This document shows, piece after piece, positions 34,994 to 44,166 of a stretch of DNA of 64,000 nucleotides (positions within the stretch are counted from its first letter, which is position 1; every line of letters starts with the position of its first letter). The stretch comes from Pseudomonadota bacterium. GTDB taxonomy: Bacteria; Pseudomonadota; Alphaproteobacteria; Rhizobiales; Hyphomicrobiaceae. The notes under the pieces are model-generated. The model saw nothing but the letters and a program-made list of their open reading frames with translations. It did no database searches and was not told the DNA's origin. A program made the translations under genes and the position numbers. The stretch spans positions 124,001-188,000 of the forward strand of contig JAFECG010000018.1 in assembly GCA_018242215.1 (NCBI GenBank), given 5' to 3'.

Positions 34994-36241
34994 ATGAGCC
35001 TACATTCAAAAACTCTAACGGCCGAGAGGCTGATTTCGGACGACGAACCAGCGGCTTACGCAAGATCCGCGATCCTCACGAGGCTCGCCGAGGCCAAGGT
35101 TGAGGATGGCGCGAGCGCGCGTGCGCCTTCCATCGAGGAAGGTGCTCCCAACGAAGCCGCCGCGAATATCGCACCCCGCCAGGGGCTGCGCCGCTTCCTG
35201 ATCGCAGGAGCGAGCCTCGCGGCCCTCGCAGCCACCGCTTACCTGGGTTGGGAGTACTGGTCCGTCTGGCGTTTCGAAGTTTCGACCGACGACGCCTACG
35301 TCCAGGCTGACAACACGACCATTGCGCCGCGGGTGTCCGGGTATCTGACGCAGGTTCTCGTCAACGATAATGGGCGCGTGAAAGCCGGCCAGATGCTCGC
35401 GCGGATCGACGACAGAGATTTCAAGGTGGCGTTGGCGCAGGCGAAGGCCGACGTTCAGGCGGCGAAGGCCGCTATCGACAACAAGCAGGCCGCGCTTGAA
35501 GCACAGCAGTCGATCATCAACAGCGCCGAAGCGACCATCGATGTCGACAAGGCCAACGAGACATTCGCTGAGCAGGACAGCGCGCGTTACGCCCATCTTG
35601 CATCGACGGGATACGGCAGCGTGCAAAACGCTCAGCAGGCGGAGGCGCGCATTGCTGCGGCTCGTGCCTCCATCACGCGTGACACCGCGTCCCTGACGAA
35701 CGCGAAGCAACAGGTCGATATTCTGAAGGCGGAACTCGCTCAGGCAAAAGCGACGCTCGTTCATGACGAGGCCGTGCAGGACCAGGCGGTGTTGAACCTC
35801 TCTTACACGACTATCGTCGCACCGATCGACGGCGTGGTCGGCAATCGCACACTGCGTGTGGGCCAGTACGTCCAGGCGGGCACGCAGCTGATGGCGGTCG
35901 TTCCGATAAAGGCGGCCTATATCGTCGCGAACTATAAAGAGACGCAGCTCGAAAACGTGCGTCCGGGCCAGTCGGTCAATGTCGAAGTCGATATGTTTCC
36001 GGGCGTCGAGATTCCCGGGCACGTCGACAGCTTGGCACCGGCGAGTGGCCAGCAGTTCGCGCTTCTGCCGCCTGACAACGCGACCGGCAACTTCACCAAG
36101 ATCGTGCAGCGGATTCCCGTGAAGATCACACTCGATCAGGGCAGTCCGCTCGCGGGCGAACTGAGGCCCGGCATGTCGGTCTATCCGACGATCGAGACGA
36201 AGAAGACGAGCGAAACCGAGGCGTCCCTCGCGTCCCAGTAA
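34994..36241 (+). CDS. HlyD/EmrA membrane fusion protein (second pair)
   Basis: 415 residues. A long polar N-terminal tail (about 1-65) precedes the transmembrane helix (about 67-90, LIAGASLAALAATAYLGW). The lipoyl part VSTDDAYVQADNTTIAPRVSG, coiled-coil hairpin (about 140-265) and barrel part (LRVGQYVQAGTQLMAVVP) follow. It shares the family and layout of the gene at 32876 but is clearly a separate paralogue. GGAG occurs 7-8 nt before the start. The EmrB-like partner follows 51 bp downstream, and the TetR operator lies in the promoter. Confidence 0.92.
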   Translation: MSLHSKTLTAERLISDDEPAAYARSAILTRLAEAKVEDGASARAPSIEEGAPNEAAANIAPRQGLRRFLIAGASLAALAATAYLGWEYWSVWRFEVSTDDAYVQADNTTIAPRVSGYLTQVLVNDNGRVKAGQMLARIDDRDFKVALAQAKADVQAAKAAIDNKQAALEAQQSIINSAEATIDVDKANETFAEQDSARYAHLASTGYGSVQNAQQAEARIAAARASITRDTASLTNAKQQVDILKAELAQAKATLVHDEAVQDQAVLNLSYTTIVAPIDGVVGNRTLRVGQYVQAGTQLMAVVPIKAAYIVANYKETQLENVRPGQSVNVEVDMFPGVEIPGHVDSLAPASGQQFALLPPDNATGNFTKIVQRIPVKITLDQGSPLAGELRPGMSVYPTIETKKTSETEASLASQ

Positions 36242-36292
36242 ATCCCGGCGGTCGCACCGAAAGGTGCGATCCGCAATGTGGAGTCATCGGCA

Positions 36293-37906
36293 ATGACAAG
36301 TATGGCGCAAACAGCGGGATCAGGAGCGGCCTTTCCTCCGGCGCCGGCGAGCGCCAGTGAGAGGGCGAGTGTCGCGACATGGATCGCCGTCGTTGCCGCC
36401 ATGATCGGCGCGTTCATGTCGATCCTGAACATCCAAATCACCAACGCATCTCTGCTGGACATCGAAGGCGGCATCGGGACCGGCGCCGACAACGGTGCGT
36501 GGATCTCAACGTCGTATCTCATCGGTGAGATCATCGTGATCCCGTTGACCGGCTATCTGAGCCGCGTTTTCTCGTTCCGCCGCTACATGATCGCGAGCAC
36601 GTTTTTCTTCGCACTTTTTTCGATGGCGTGTGCTTTTGCGCATGATCTCGGAACAATGATCGCTATGCGCGGCCTGCAAGGTTTTGCGGGCGGCGTTTTG
36701 ATTCCAATGGCGTTCACGATGGTCGTGACGAAGCTGCCGAAGCCCCAGCAGCCGGTCGGGCTTGCGCTGTTCGCCATCGCCGTGACGTTCGCGCCGGCGA
36801 TCGGCCCGACGATTGGTGGATATCTGACCGAGAACTACGGCTGGCAGAAGATCTTCTTCATCAACACAATTCCGAGCGCGATCATGATCGTCGCGCTGTT
36901 CTTCACGCTCGAAAAAGAAAAGATGCAGCTCGGTCTTTTGAAAGAGGGCGATTGGGCAGGCATCGTGACGATGGCGATCGGCCTTTCTGCGCTGCAGACG
37001 CTGCTCGAAGAAGGCAACAAGGACGACTGGTTCGGATCCGCTTTCATCGTTAGACTGGCAGTTATCGCCGTTGTCTTCCTGACGGCTTTTGTGTGGATCG
37101 AGCTGGTGGTCAAGAAGCCGCTCATCGATCTTCGTTTGTTCAGGAATCGCAACTTTGGTGTCGGCACGATCGCAAACATGCTCGTCGGCTTTGCGCTGTT
37201 CGGCACCGTTTACGTGCTGCCGCAGTATCTTGGCCAGGTTCAGGGCTACAATGCCGAGCAAATCGGCAATGTGCTAGCGTGGACCGGTCTGCCACAGCTT
37301 CTGATTATTCCGTTCGTGCCGCGGCTGATGAAGCGTTTCGACGTCCGCTACATCGGGGTAATTGGAATTGCGTTGTTCGCGCTGAGCTGCTTCATGAACA
37401 TCGAGATGTCGCTCGATTATTCAGGCGATCAGTTCCTCGTGCCGAATATCGTTCGCGCAGTAGGCCAGGCGCTCATCCTGACTCCGCTGACGGCGATCGC
37501 GACGGCGGAAATCGCCCCCAAGGACGCGGCTAACGCCTCGGGTCTGTTCAACATGCTGCGAAACCTCGCGGGCGCCGTCGGCACGGCATCGCTCGAGACG
37601 ATCATTACGAAGCGTGAACAGTTCCATTCGAATATCATCGGTCAGTCCGTGAACGTCAATCGCGAGAACGTCCGTCAGCGCATCGACGAAATGACAAACT
37701 ATTTTCTGGCCCACGGCGTGTCGGACGTCGCGACGGCGAAGCATCAGGCCATCGTGGCGCTCGGAAACATCGTCAAGCGGCAGTCGCTCGTGATGGGTTT
37801 CAGCGACACGTTTGCGGTTATCGGGGTGATGCTGTCGATCGCGGCGGTCGCGTTGCTCTTTGCTCGTAAAGCCAAGGCCGGCGCTGGCGCAGCGGGCGCG
37901 CACTAG
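36293..37906 (+). CDS. MFS efflux transporter, DHA2 (EmrB) family (second pair)
   Basis: 537 residues from ATG 36293, chosen because GGAG lies 9 nt upstream; a GTG at 36278 is the alternative. About 14 membrane spans are visible (AVVAAMIGAFMSILNIQIT, GFAGGVLIPMAFTMVVTKL, FAPAIGPTIGGYLTE). It would export hydrophobic compounds with the fusion protein encoded just upstream. It ends 10 bp before the convergent symporter gene. The substrate is unknown. Confidence 0.92.
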   Translation: MTSMAQTAGSGAAFPPAPASASERASVATWIAVVAAMIGAFMSILNIQITNASLLDIEGGIGTGADNGAWISTSYLIGEIIVIPLTGYLSRVFSFRRYMIASTFFFALFSMACAFAHDLGTMIAMRGLQGFAGGVLIPMAFTMVVTKLPKPQQPVGLALFAIAVTFAPAIGPTIGGYLTENYGWQKIFFINTIPSAIMIVALFFTLEKEKMQLGLLKEGDWAGIVTMAIGLSALQTLLEEGNKDDWFGSAFIVRLAVIAVVFLTAFVWIELVVKKPLIDLRLFRNRNFGVGTIANMLVGFALFGTVYVLPQYLGQVQGYNAEQIGNVLAWTGLPQLLIIPFVPRLMKRFDVRYIGVIGIALFALSCFMNIEMSLDYSGDQFLVPNIVRAVGQALILTPLTAIATAEIAPKDAANASGLFNMLRNLAGAVGTASLETIITKREQFHSNIIGQSVNVNRENVRQRIDEMTNYFLAHGVSDVATAKHQAIVALGNIVKRQSLVMGFSDTFAVIGVMLSIAAVALLFARKAKAGAGAAGAH

Positions 37907-37916
37907 TAGTGGAATA

Positions 37917-39377
37917 TCAATCAGAAGCGGAGAGGGGGCGAGCGACCTCCTCAAGTGGCTTGCGCTCGGCGGCGGCTGCCTTGAACGCCGCAACTCCGGC
38001 AGCAATAAGCATCAGGACCGCGCCGACCAGATAGCCGAGGAAGACGCTGTCGCGCGAGCCGGTGTCGATCAGGTGGCCGAGAAAATATGGTCCGATAACA
38101 CCGCCGACGCCGGTTCCGACGGCGTAGAAAATGGCGATGGCCAGAGCGCGGATTTCGAGGGGGAACGACTCGCTGACGGTGAGATAGGCGGCGCTTGCAG
38201 CAGCCGATCCGAAGAAGAAGACGACGACCCATGCGGCGGTCAGTTCAGATGTCGAAACGAGATCGGCGGAAAAGAGATACCCGGTGATCGCCAGCAGAAG
38301 GCCGGACACACTATAGGTCAACACGAGCATCGGGCGTCGGCCCCACGTGTCAAAGAGTCGACCGATCAGAAGCGGCCCGAGGAAATTCCCGGCTGCGAAT
38401 GGGAGAATATACAAGCCTATCCTATCTGTGGGCACGCGATAAAATGTCGAAAGAACGAGGGCATATGTGAAGAAGATCGCATTATAAAAATAGGCCTGTG
38501 CCGCCATCAGCGTGAAGCCCACGATCGCGCGGTCGCGGTGGTGATCGAGAATGGACGTTGCGACTTCGAAGAGCGGCGTGTGGGTGCGCGTTCTAATTTT
38601 CATCGGCGTGAGCGGAGCGCGATCCCATGAAAGGCCTTCGCTTTCGAGCTGGGTTTCGATGCCATCAATGATGGCGTCGGCTTCCTTTGGGCGGCCGTGG
38701 ATGATCAACCAGCGCGGGCTTTCCGGAATCCAAAGGCGCATCACAAAGATGATGATGCTCAAGCCGCCGCCGATCGCAAACGCCAAACGCCAGCCCGTTT
38801 CGGCTGAGAATAGCGTGCCGTCCAGAAGGATGACTGACCCCGCAGCGCCAATCGCCGCGCCCAGCCAAAAGCTACCGTTGATCGTGAGGTCGGTCCAACC
38901 GCGAAAACGGGCAGGCACCAGTTCCTGAATCGTCGAGTTGACGGCGGTGTACTCGCCGCCGATACCCGCGCCGGTGAAAAAGCGAAAAAGCGCGAAGCTC
39001 GCCAGGTTCCATGAACAGGCGGTGGCGAGCGTCGCGAGCATGTACGTCGTGAGCGTGATGAAGAACAGTTTCTTTCGTCCGAGCCTGTCCGTCAGCCAGC
39101 CAAAGAACATCGCCCCGAGAACAGCGCCTGCGAGATAAGCGCTGGTCGCGAGACCGATGTCGGTATTGGTGAACTGGAGGGTGGGACTTTCCTTCAGCGC
39201 GCCCGCAATGGCGCCGACGACCGTCACTTCCAGCCCGTCGAGGATCCAGGTGATCCCGAGAGCTGCAATGACGAGAACATGAAAGCGCCCGAACGGCAGC
39301 CGATCGAGCCGCTGAGGGATTGTCGTTTGAACGATAGCGCCGCCCTGCAGCCTCTTGTTGGTGATTACTTTTTGCAT
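37917..39377 (-). CDS. MFS transporter, metabolite:H+ symporter type
   Basis: 486 residues from ATG 39377. Twelve spans are expected; family motifs GWLTDRLGRKKLFF (loop 2-3), RFFTGAGIGGEYTAV and WIPESPRWLI point to the sugar-porter/aromatic-acid branch of the MFS, similar to NiaP-like carriers. It probably imports a small metabolite with protons. The substrate cannot be read from sequence. It lies alone between the second Emr pair and the aldo/keto reductase gene, 83 bp after the latter. Confidence 0.88.
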   Translation of the reverse strand: MQKVITNKRLQGGAIVQTTIPQRLDRLPFGRFHVLVIAALGITWILDGLEVTVVGAIAGALKESPTLQFTNTDIGLATSAYLAGAVLGAMFFGWLTDRLGRKKLFFITLTTYMLATLATACSWNLASFALFRFFTGAGIGGEYTAVNSTIQELVPARFRGWTDLTINGSFWLGAAIGAAGSVILLDGTLFSAETGWRLAFAIGGGLSIIIFVMRLWIPESPRWLIIHGRPKEADAIIDGIETQLESEGLSWDRAPLTPMKIRTRTHTPLFEVATSILDHHRDRAIVGFTLMAAQAYFYNAIFFTYALVLSTFYRVPTDRIGLYILPFAAGNFLGPLLIGRLFDTWGRRPMLVLTYSVSGLLLAITGYLFSADLVSTSELTAAWVVVFFFGSAAASAAYLTVSESFPLEIRALAIAIFYAVGTGVGGVIGPYFLGHLIDTGSRDSVFLGYLVGAVLMLIAAGVAAFKAAAAERKPLEEVARPLSASD

Positions 39378-39460
39378 CGAACCGCTGCCCCCTGCGCCAC
39401 ACCCCCGGAGGGAAACGCACGAAGGGGACATCGGTTCAAATATTGAAGGCGCTGGCGAGG

Positions 39461-40456
39461 CTAGGCGAAAGCTTCCGTCTGGGCGTGGGGCTCATAGACC
39501 TCTTCGAGCTTGGCGATTTCCCCGTCCGACAATTTGAGAGAAACGGCCTTGATCGCATCCTCCAGTTGGCCTGGTTTCGTGGCGCCGATGATCGGGGACG
39601 TCACCACCGGCTTGTGCAGCATCCAGGCGAGCGCAACCTGCGCCGGCGAAACGCCGCGAGCTCTGGCGATCTCGACGACGCGATCGACCACGGGTTTGTC
39701 GAGCTGCTTCGATTTCTCATAAAGCCGCTGAGCGAACGGATCGCTCTTGGCGCGCTCCGTCTGCGGCTCGTCCTGCCACGGACGGGCGAGGCGTCCGCGT
39801 GCGAGGGGAGACCAGGGCGTGACGCCGATGCCTTCTGAAAGACAGAGGCGCAACATCTCGCGCTCATCCTCGCGATAGAGAAGATTGTAGTAGTTCTGCA
39901 TCGAGATGAAAGGCGACCAACCGTGAGCACGTTGCAGTCCGAGAGCCTTCATGAACTGCCACGTGAACATCGAGGAGGCGCCGAGATAGAGAGCTTTGCC
40001 GGAGCGCACGACCTCGTCCAGTGCTTCCAAGGTTTCCTCCAGCGGCGTCTCGTAATCGTAGCGATGGATGATGTAGAGATCGACGTAATCGGTCCCGAGC
40101 CGCCGCAGGCTATCGTCGATTTCCGAAAAGATCGCTTTCCTCGACAGTCCCTTCCCGTTTGGGCCGTCGCGCATCGGCGAATTGACTTTTGTCGCGATGA
40201 CGACTTCTTCACGTTTTGCGAAGTCGTGGATGGCACGGCCCAGAACGCGTTCGCTTTCGCCATGCGAATACACGTTGGCCGTATCGAAGAAATTGATCCC
40301 GCTCTCAAGCGCCGTTTTGATGTAAGGGCGGCTATCTTCCTCGGACAGCGTCCACGTCCATTTCATGACACCGCTGTTCGACTGGCCATAGCTCATGCAG
40401 CCGAGGCAGATGCGCGACACATCCAGGCCGGTGTGTCCGAGCTTCACGTATTCCAT
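39461..40456 (-). CDS. Aldo/keto reductase
   Basis: 331 residues. The (beta/alpha)8 AKR fold shows the catalytic Asp and Tyr in NFFDTANVYSHGESE, the Lys in VVIATKVNS and the His in YIIHRYDYETP. The NADPH-binding end (VTSPIIGATKPGQLEDAIKA) is present. It is closest in layout to the YajO-like group of bacterial reductases, which act on small aldehydes. It is a single gene and could serve detoxification next to the efflux systems. Confidence 0.93.
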   Translation of the reverse strand: MEYVKLGHTGLDVSRICLGCMSYGQSNSGVMKWTWTLSEEDSRPYIKTALESGINFFDTANVYSHGESERVLGRAIHDFAKREEVVIATKVNSPMRDGPNGKGLSRKAIFSEIDDSLRRLGTDYVDLYIIHRYDYETPLEETLEALDEVVRSGKALYLGASSMFTWQFMKALGLQRAHGWSPFISMQNYYNLLYREDEREMLRLCLSEGIGVTPWSPLARGRLARPWQDEPQTERAKSDPFAQRLYEKSKQLDKPVVDRVVEIARARGVSPAQVALAWMLHKPVVTSPIIGATKPGQLEDAIKAVSLKLSDGEIAKLEEVYEPHAQTEAFA

Positions 40457-40602
40457 GGGAAATCCTCTTGGTATTCAGGTTGCGACAAGAGCGGTCGCCG
40501 GGCGGGATGACGTAGAGGCATGTAGGCCGTTACGGCCTCATTTGAAGTGCCAATATGGAGCCCCTGATCCGACGCGCACGCATCCGGGGAGGCGCTTCAA
40601 AT

Positions 40603-41175
40603 TCAGGTCGGTTGAAGATCGATGTCGGCGACCTTGGAAACGCGACTGATCAACGGAAAGATCGTCGAGAGGGCAAAAGCATGCATTTCGGCCGAGCGGC
40701 TCGTGGTGATGTCCTCGACGATGACGATTTCGTAATTCCGTTCGAACGCCTGTCGTGCCGTGGATTCGACGCCCATGTTGGTCGCAATGCCTCCGAGGAC
40801 AATCGTTTTGATGCCCCGCCTGCGAAGCTGAACGTCGAGATCGGTGCCGAAGAATGCGCCCCATTGGTGCTTGGTTACGCGGAGGTCCGTCGGCATCGCC
40901 AACCCGTCGGCCAATTCGCTGAAATCGTCCGGCGGCCCTCCTGTCGGCATCGGCGTAGGCGTGTCGACCGGCACACGGACGGCGTCGGCGAAATCCTTGG
41001 CGAAAGCGACGTTAACGAGCACCACCGGGGCCGCCGCCGACCGGAACCGTTTTGCGAAAGCAGATGCGCGCTCGATGACTTCAGCCCCGGGGCGGGGCGC
41101 AAGTGGGCGAAACGCGATCCCTTTCTGAAGATCGATGAGTAGAAGTGCAGTCGTTCGGGGATCGAGGGTCAGCAT
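40603..41175 (-). CDS. Isochorismatase-like protein without the catalytic cysteine
   Basis: 190 residues from ATG 41175 (MLTLDPRTTALLLIDLQ). The isochorismatase-like hydrolase fold has its Asp (D15 in LLLIDLQKGI) and Lys (in RVTKHQWGAFFGTDL). The third position, normally Cys in amidases and nicotinamidases, is glycine here (G135 in GIATNMGVESTARQAF). PhzD-type isochorismatases also lack this Cys and work by general acid chemistry, so hydrolysis of a vinyl ether is possible; an amidase is unlikely. No siderophore or phenazine genes are nearby. The substrate is unknown. Confidence 0.85.
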   Translation of the reverse strand: MLTLDPRTTALLLIDLQKGIAFRPLAPRPGAEVIERASAFAKRFRSAAAPVVLVNVAFAKDFADAVRVPVDTPTPMPTGGPPDDFSELADGLAMPTDLRVTKHQWGAFFGTDLDVQLRRRGIKTIVLGGIATNMGVESTARQAFERNYEIVIVEDITTSRSAEMHAFALSTIFPLISRVSKVADIDLQPT

Positions 41176-41307
41176 ATGGTGTTGCCTTTCGGACGCGTGC
41201 ATTCTGCGAGTCAGTTGAGAATGCGCTCTAAGAAATAAAGCGGGACGCAAGCGCGCATCGCTTTGATGCTCCCGCGACGGCGGAGATAGGAGTGCCGGGC
41301 GCTCCGC

Positions 41308-41622
41308 TCAAGGCGTATCGTGATCTGGCGCGATCTGTGAAGATATCCGAGGATGCCGATTGCTGAAGCGGGTGGCCTTGCCACCGCTCTCGAGCCATAG
41401 CGCCAGCACTGTGGCGGCCACGACGCCCACGAGCGCGCCAAAATTGCCCGCCAGCAGCTGGCCCGTCCCCCACGACAATCCGATCAGCAAGAGTGAGGGA
41501 AAAATGACTCCGGCTTTCGGCTTGGATAGCGAGGCAACCGCAACCGAAGCTCCAAGGACGGCGCCGATAGCGCCGAAGTAATAGTCGCAAATAGCGCCGA
41601 TGAAGACGATGACCAGGGTCAC
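41308..41622 (-). CDS. Small membrane protein of unknown function
   Basis: 104 residues from a GTG at 41622. About three hydrophobic segments (VFIGAICDYYFGAIGAVLG, GVIFPSLLLIGLSWGTG, LVGVVAATVLALWLESG) and a polar tail (from about 83) are visible. No family is recognised. The Shine-Dalgarno sequence is weak, so the exact start is unsure. Confidence 0.55.
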   Translation of the reverse strand: MTLVIVFIGAICDYYFGAIGAVLGASVAVASLSKPKAGVIFPSLLLIGLSWGTGQLLAGNFGALVGVVAATVLALWLESGGKATRFSNRHPRISSQIAPDHDTP

Positions 41623-41748
41623 GTCGGCCGTCCCTTAGGAACGCGAATCGGTGAGCACTTATCCGATTTTACATCAACGGCGCGCGACGGCTTGATGACA
41701 ATTCAGACAAAGTAATTCGGCGGTGCTGCCTTATTAGGCGGTTGGCTT

Positions 41749-41970
41749 TCAATTGACGCCAAATTCCGCGAGCAGGCGATATTGCGTCCAGCGCAGATGC
41801 CGGGACCGTGCCCTGTCTACACGCTCTTTGAGCTGTCTGATGCAGTTCATCTCGTCGAGATCGACGACTTTGCCGCGGCATGTCTTCGTGTAGGCGACGA
41901 GCTCATGTTCGGCGGCGTTCAAGCGTGCCAATGCTTCGCGTTGGATGAGTGAGACAAGCTTTGCGTTCAT
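41749..41970 (-). CDS. Small charged helical protein
   Basis: 73 residues from ATG 41970. The sequence is helical and rich in Arg, Lys and Glu (LIQREALARLNAAEHELVAY, MNCIRQLKERVDRARSRHLRW) with two cysteines. It may be a small regulatory or coiled-coil protein; no family is recognised. Confidence 0.5.
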   Translation of the reverse strand: MNAKLVSLIQREALARLNAAEHELVAYTKTCRGKVVDLDEMNCIRQLKERVDRARSRHLRWTQYRLLAEFGVN

Positions 41971-42248
41971 GCGCCAGGCCCTCCCGCCCAGCGCTATGCG
42001 ATTTGCGTTCTTCTAAAAAGCAACGCCGCGCGGATCTCCACAATGCAGATGATCACCGTGCGGGCTTCCTTGTCGCGGTACCGGGCATTCGGCGAACTCT
42101 GTTTCAGCGCACATCAAACCGTGCACGCAGATTGAGACAGCGCAACGACGTTGGCCGCGATTTGGGCGCTGCATCAAAGATATGCGGGTTCTTGTCCGGT
42201 CAGAAGCCGATCGCCATCTTGGCTATCAAGGAACAATGGAGGCTGGCT

Positions 42249-42470
42249 ATGCTCAGCGAGGATGCAACTCCCGTCATTTTCTTCGTCGCAAGTCTCTATT
42301 TTTTTGCGATCGTTCTTCTTTACGTTCTCGCGCGCGCTTGGGAGCAGGCGCTCTCAACGCGGCCGGAGACGGATAAGGCTCCTTGTCCCGCCCGCATCGG
42401 TCCAGCGAGGTTCCCCGACCGGATGGAAAGGCTGAATAGCGAGTTTAGAGATGGCAACGGCGGCGACTGA
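42249..42470 (+). CDS. Small single-span membrane protein
   Basis: 73 residues from ATG 42249 with GGAGG 5 nt upstream. One membrane span (VIFFVASLYFFAIVLLYVLA) lies near the N-terminus, followed by a polar cytoplasmic tail. Earlier in-frame starts exist but add an Arg-rich non-protein-like stretch. Function unknown. Confidence 0.55.
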   Translation: MLSEDATPVIFFVASLYFFAIVLLYVLARAWEQALSTRPETDKAPCPARIGPARFPDRMERLNSEFRDGNGGD

Positions 42471-42810
42471 ACGGGAGCGATTTGCACAGCCGCTCCATGG
42501 ATTGGTTAACAGGACCTATTCCGTGAGACGAATTAAGCTACGAAGGAAATTGCTTTTTTCTCTACTTCGGTTTCAGGCGCGGTTGGCGGCTTATCGAAAG
42601 TATTCGCGTATTTAACGATGTTTTTTGGTTGCGCAGCTGTCGTTAACACCTTGCTTTCGGATTTTTGATATAGTCCGCACACCTCATGTCCTCCCCCCGG
42701 AATGAGGGTTCAGCGTGGGCACTCGGCCATCCCCCCTCATTCCCCCGCCGGGTGCCCACCACCTACACACCCAACCACTGACACGCATTGCCTTGCTGGG
42801 CGCCGCCAGA
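42471..42810. other. Gene-free stretch with interlocked inverted repeats
   Basis: No gene is supported over these 340 bp between two convergent small genes. The first 200 bp are T-rich. Positions 42699-42759 hold two inverted repeats that interlock. GGAATGAGGG (42699-42708) pairs with CCCTCATTCC (42734-42743). GTGGGCAC (42715-42722) pairs with GTGCCCAC (42752-42759), extended by CGG/CCG and one G-U. The order A-B-A'-B' is that of an H-type pseudoknot or of two mutually exclusive hairpins. Confidence 0.5.
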
Positions 42811-43236
42811 TTACATATCGGCCCGCAGTGTCCGCATGATGATATGCCCGGTCGTTTCGTCGGCGGAAGAAGCATGCGTTGGAAGCCGGCGTGACCAACC
42901 CGCGACGCGTGGCTTGGCGGCATCGGACGCCTCTGGCGTTTGGGCGGCGGCCGGAACACCGCTTTGTTCGGCCTCGTCCATAGCTTTGGCCAAAGCCCCG
43001 ACAGGCAATGATGAGGCTGTCGGAACCAGTGGCTCCTTGGTGTTCTGAGGGGGCGTCGCGCGATCCTGCGCCGCCAGGAAGGTATCGACACGAGACGGAC
43101 GGGGATCTGCCGATGGCATCAACGCCAATTTCGTCAGTGCTTCGCGCGTGAGCGCCTCGCCAACGGAGACGGTTACCCACGAGCTTCCCATGATCAAGGC
43201 AATATAGAATATCGCCGTGTAGACGCGATCAGACAT
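42811..43236 (-). CDS. Single-span envelope protein of unknown function
   Basis: 141 residues from ATG 43236 (MSDRVYTAIFYIALIMG). One N-terminal membrane span (about 5-24, AIFYIALIMGSSWVTVSVG) is followed by a Pro/Ala/Ser-rich periplasmic or cytoplasmic part without clear fold. The C-terminus is polar (TTGHIIMRTLRADM). No family is recognised; a low-complexity protein that is unlikely to be an enzyme. Confidence 0.5.
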   Translation of the reverse strand: MSDRVYTAIFYIALIMGSSWVTVSVGEALTREALTKLALMPSADPRPSRVDTFLAAQDRATPPQNTKEPLVPTASSLPVGALAKAMDEAEQSGVPAAAQTPEASDAAKPRVAGWSRRLPTHASSADETTGHIIMRTLRADM

Positions 43237-43368
43237 GGCACCAGCCAAAACTTCAGCTCGGGTGCCCCCACACCTCAATCTACTCGATTACGCCCGATCA
43301 GTCAGCTCGTTCCCCAGCCGTGATAAAAATCAACTTAGCGAATTTGGTGCAGTTCTTTTCGATTATGA

Positions 43369-44166
43369 CTAATGCTCGTCAATCGCGCGGCTGAGCGCGA
43401 GACGAAGGGCGTCCAGTCCGTCGGTTACGGCGGCCGGGCCAGGCTGCAGGATCAACGATGATTTGATTTCAAAGACCATATTGTTTCGGACGGCCGGAAT
43501 CGCCTGCCATCCTTCGCGCTCGCGAATTTTTTCAGGCCGGACTTTTTTTCCGCACCAAGAGGCCAGTATCACATCCGGTCTTCGCGCGATGACGTCGTCG
43601 GCGGAAACAATGCGGTCCTTTGCTGCCGGCTCGACACATTTTTCTGGAAAGATATCTTCTCCGCCCGCGATCTCGATGAGTTCGGAAACCCACCGGATAC
43701 CGGTAATCAGCGGTTCATCCCATTCCTCGAAATAGACGCGCGGACGCGTTTTCGTTCTCCGCGTATCAGCGCATATCGCATCGACGCGATCTTCAAGCGT
43801 CTTTGCGAGCCTGTCTGCCTCTTCCGGGCGCCCGATGAGTGCTCCAAGCGTGCGGATCATCGCAAAGATGCCAGCGAGGTCGCGCTGATTGAAGATATGA
43901 ACGGCCAATCCGGCGCGCGCGAGATCTGCCGCGATCGACCCCTGAAGGTCGGAAAAGGCGAGGACAAGGTCAGGCTTTAGGGCTGCAATCTTCGGAATGT
44001 CGGCGGATGTGAATGCTGAAACCCGGGGTTTCTCACGCCGGACCTCTGGCGGCCGAACGGCATATCCCGACACCCCGACGATCCGGTCTTGTTCCCCAAG
44101 CAAATAAAGTGTCTCGACCGTCTCCTCCGTGAGGCAGATAAGTCTGCGGGCCGGAAAGGTGCGCAT
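43369..44166 (-). CDS. BtuF-like cobalamin/siderophore-binding protein without signal peptide
   Basis: 265 residues from ATG 44166 (MRTFPARRLICLTEETVETL). The periplasmic-binding-protein fold (class III, BtuF type) is visible through GEQDRIVGVSGYAVRPPEV, KIAALKPDLVLAFSDLQ, DDVIARRPDVILASWCG and VRNNMVFEIKSSLILQPGPA. No signal peptide is seen, also not in the low-complexity extension to 44361, so the protein appears cytoplasmic. Such cobalamin-binding relatives occur without transporter genes in alphaproteobacteria; none is nearby here. QueG at 21307 needs cobalamin, but no link is shown. Confidence 0.82.
   Translation of the reverse strand: MRTFPARRLICLTEETVETLYLLGEQDRIVGVSGYAVRPPEVRREKPRVSAFTSADIPKIAALKPDLVLAFSDLQGSIAADLARAGLAVHIFNQRDLAGIFAMIRTLGALIGRPEEADRLAKTLEDRVDAICADTRRTKTRPRVYFEEWDEPLITGIRWVSELIEIAGGEDIFPEKCVEPAAKDRIVSADDVIARRPDVILASWCGKKVRPEKIREREGWQAIPAVRNNMVFEIKSSLILQPGPAAVTDGLDALRLALSRAIDEH

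Noticed and set aside
42643-42690. Minus-strand 14-codon frame with two Cys after GGAGG
   Set aside because: The ribosome site is only 2 nt from the ATG and the peptide is too short; chance is more likely.
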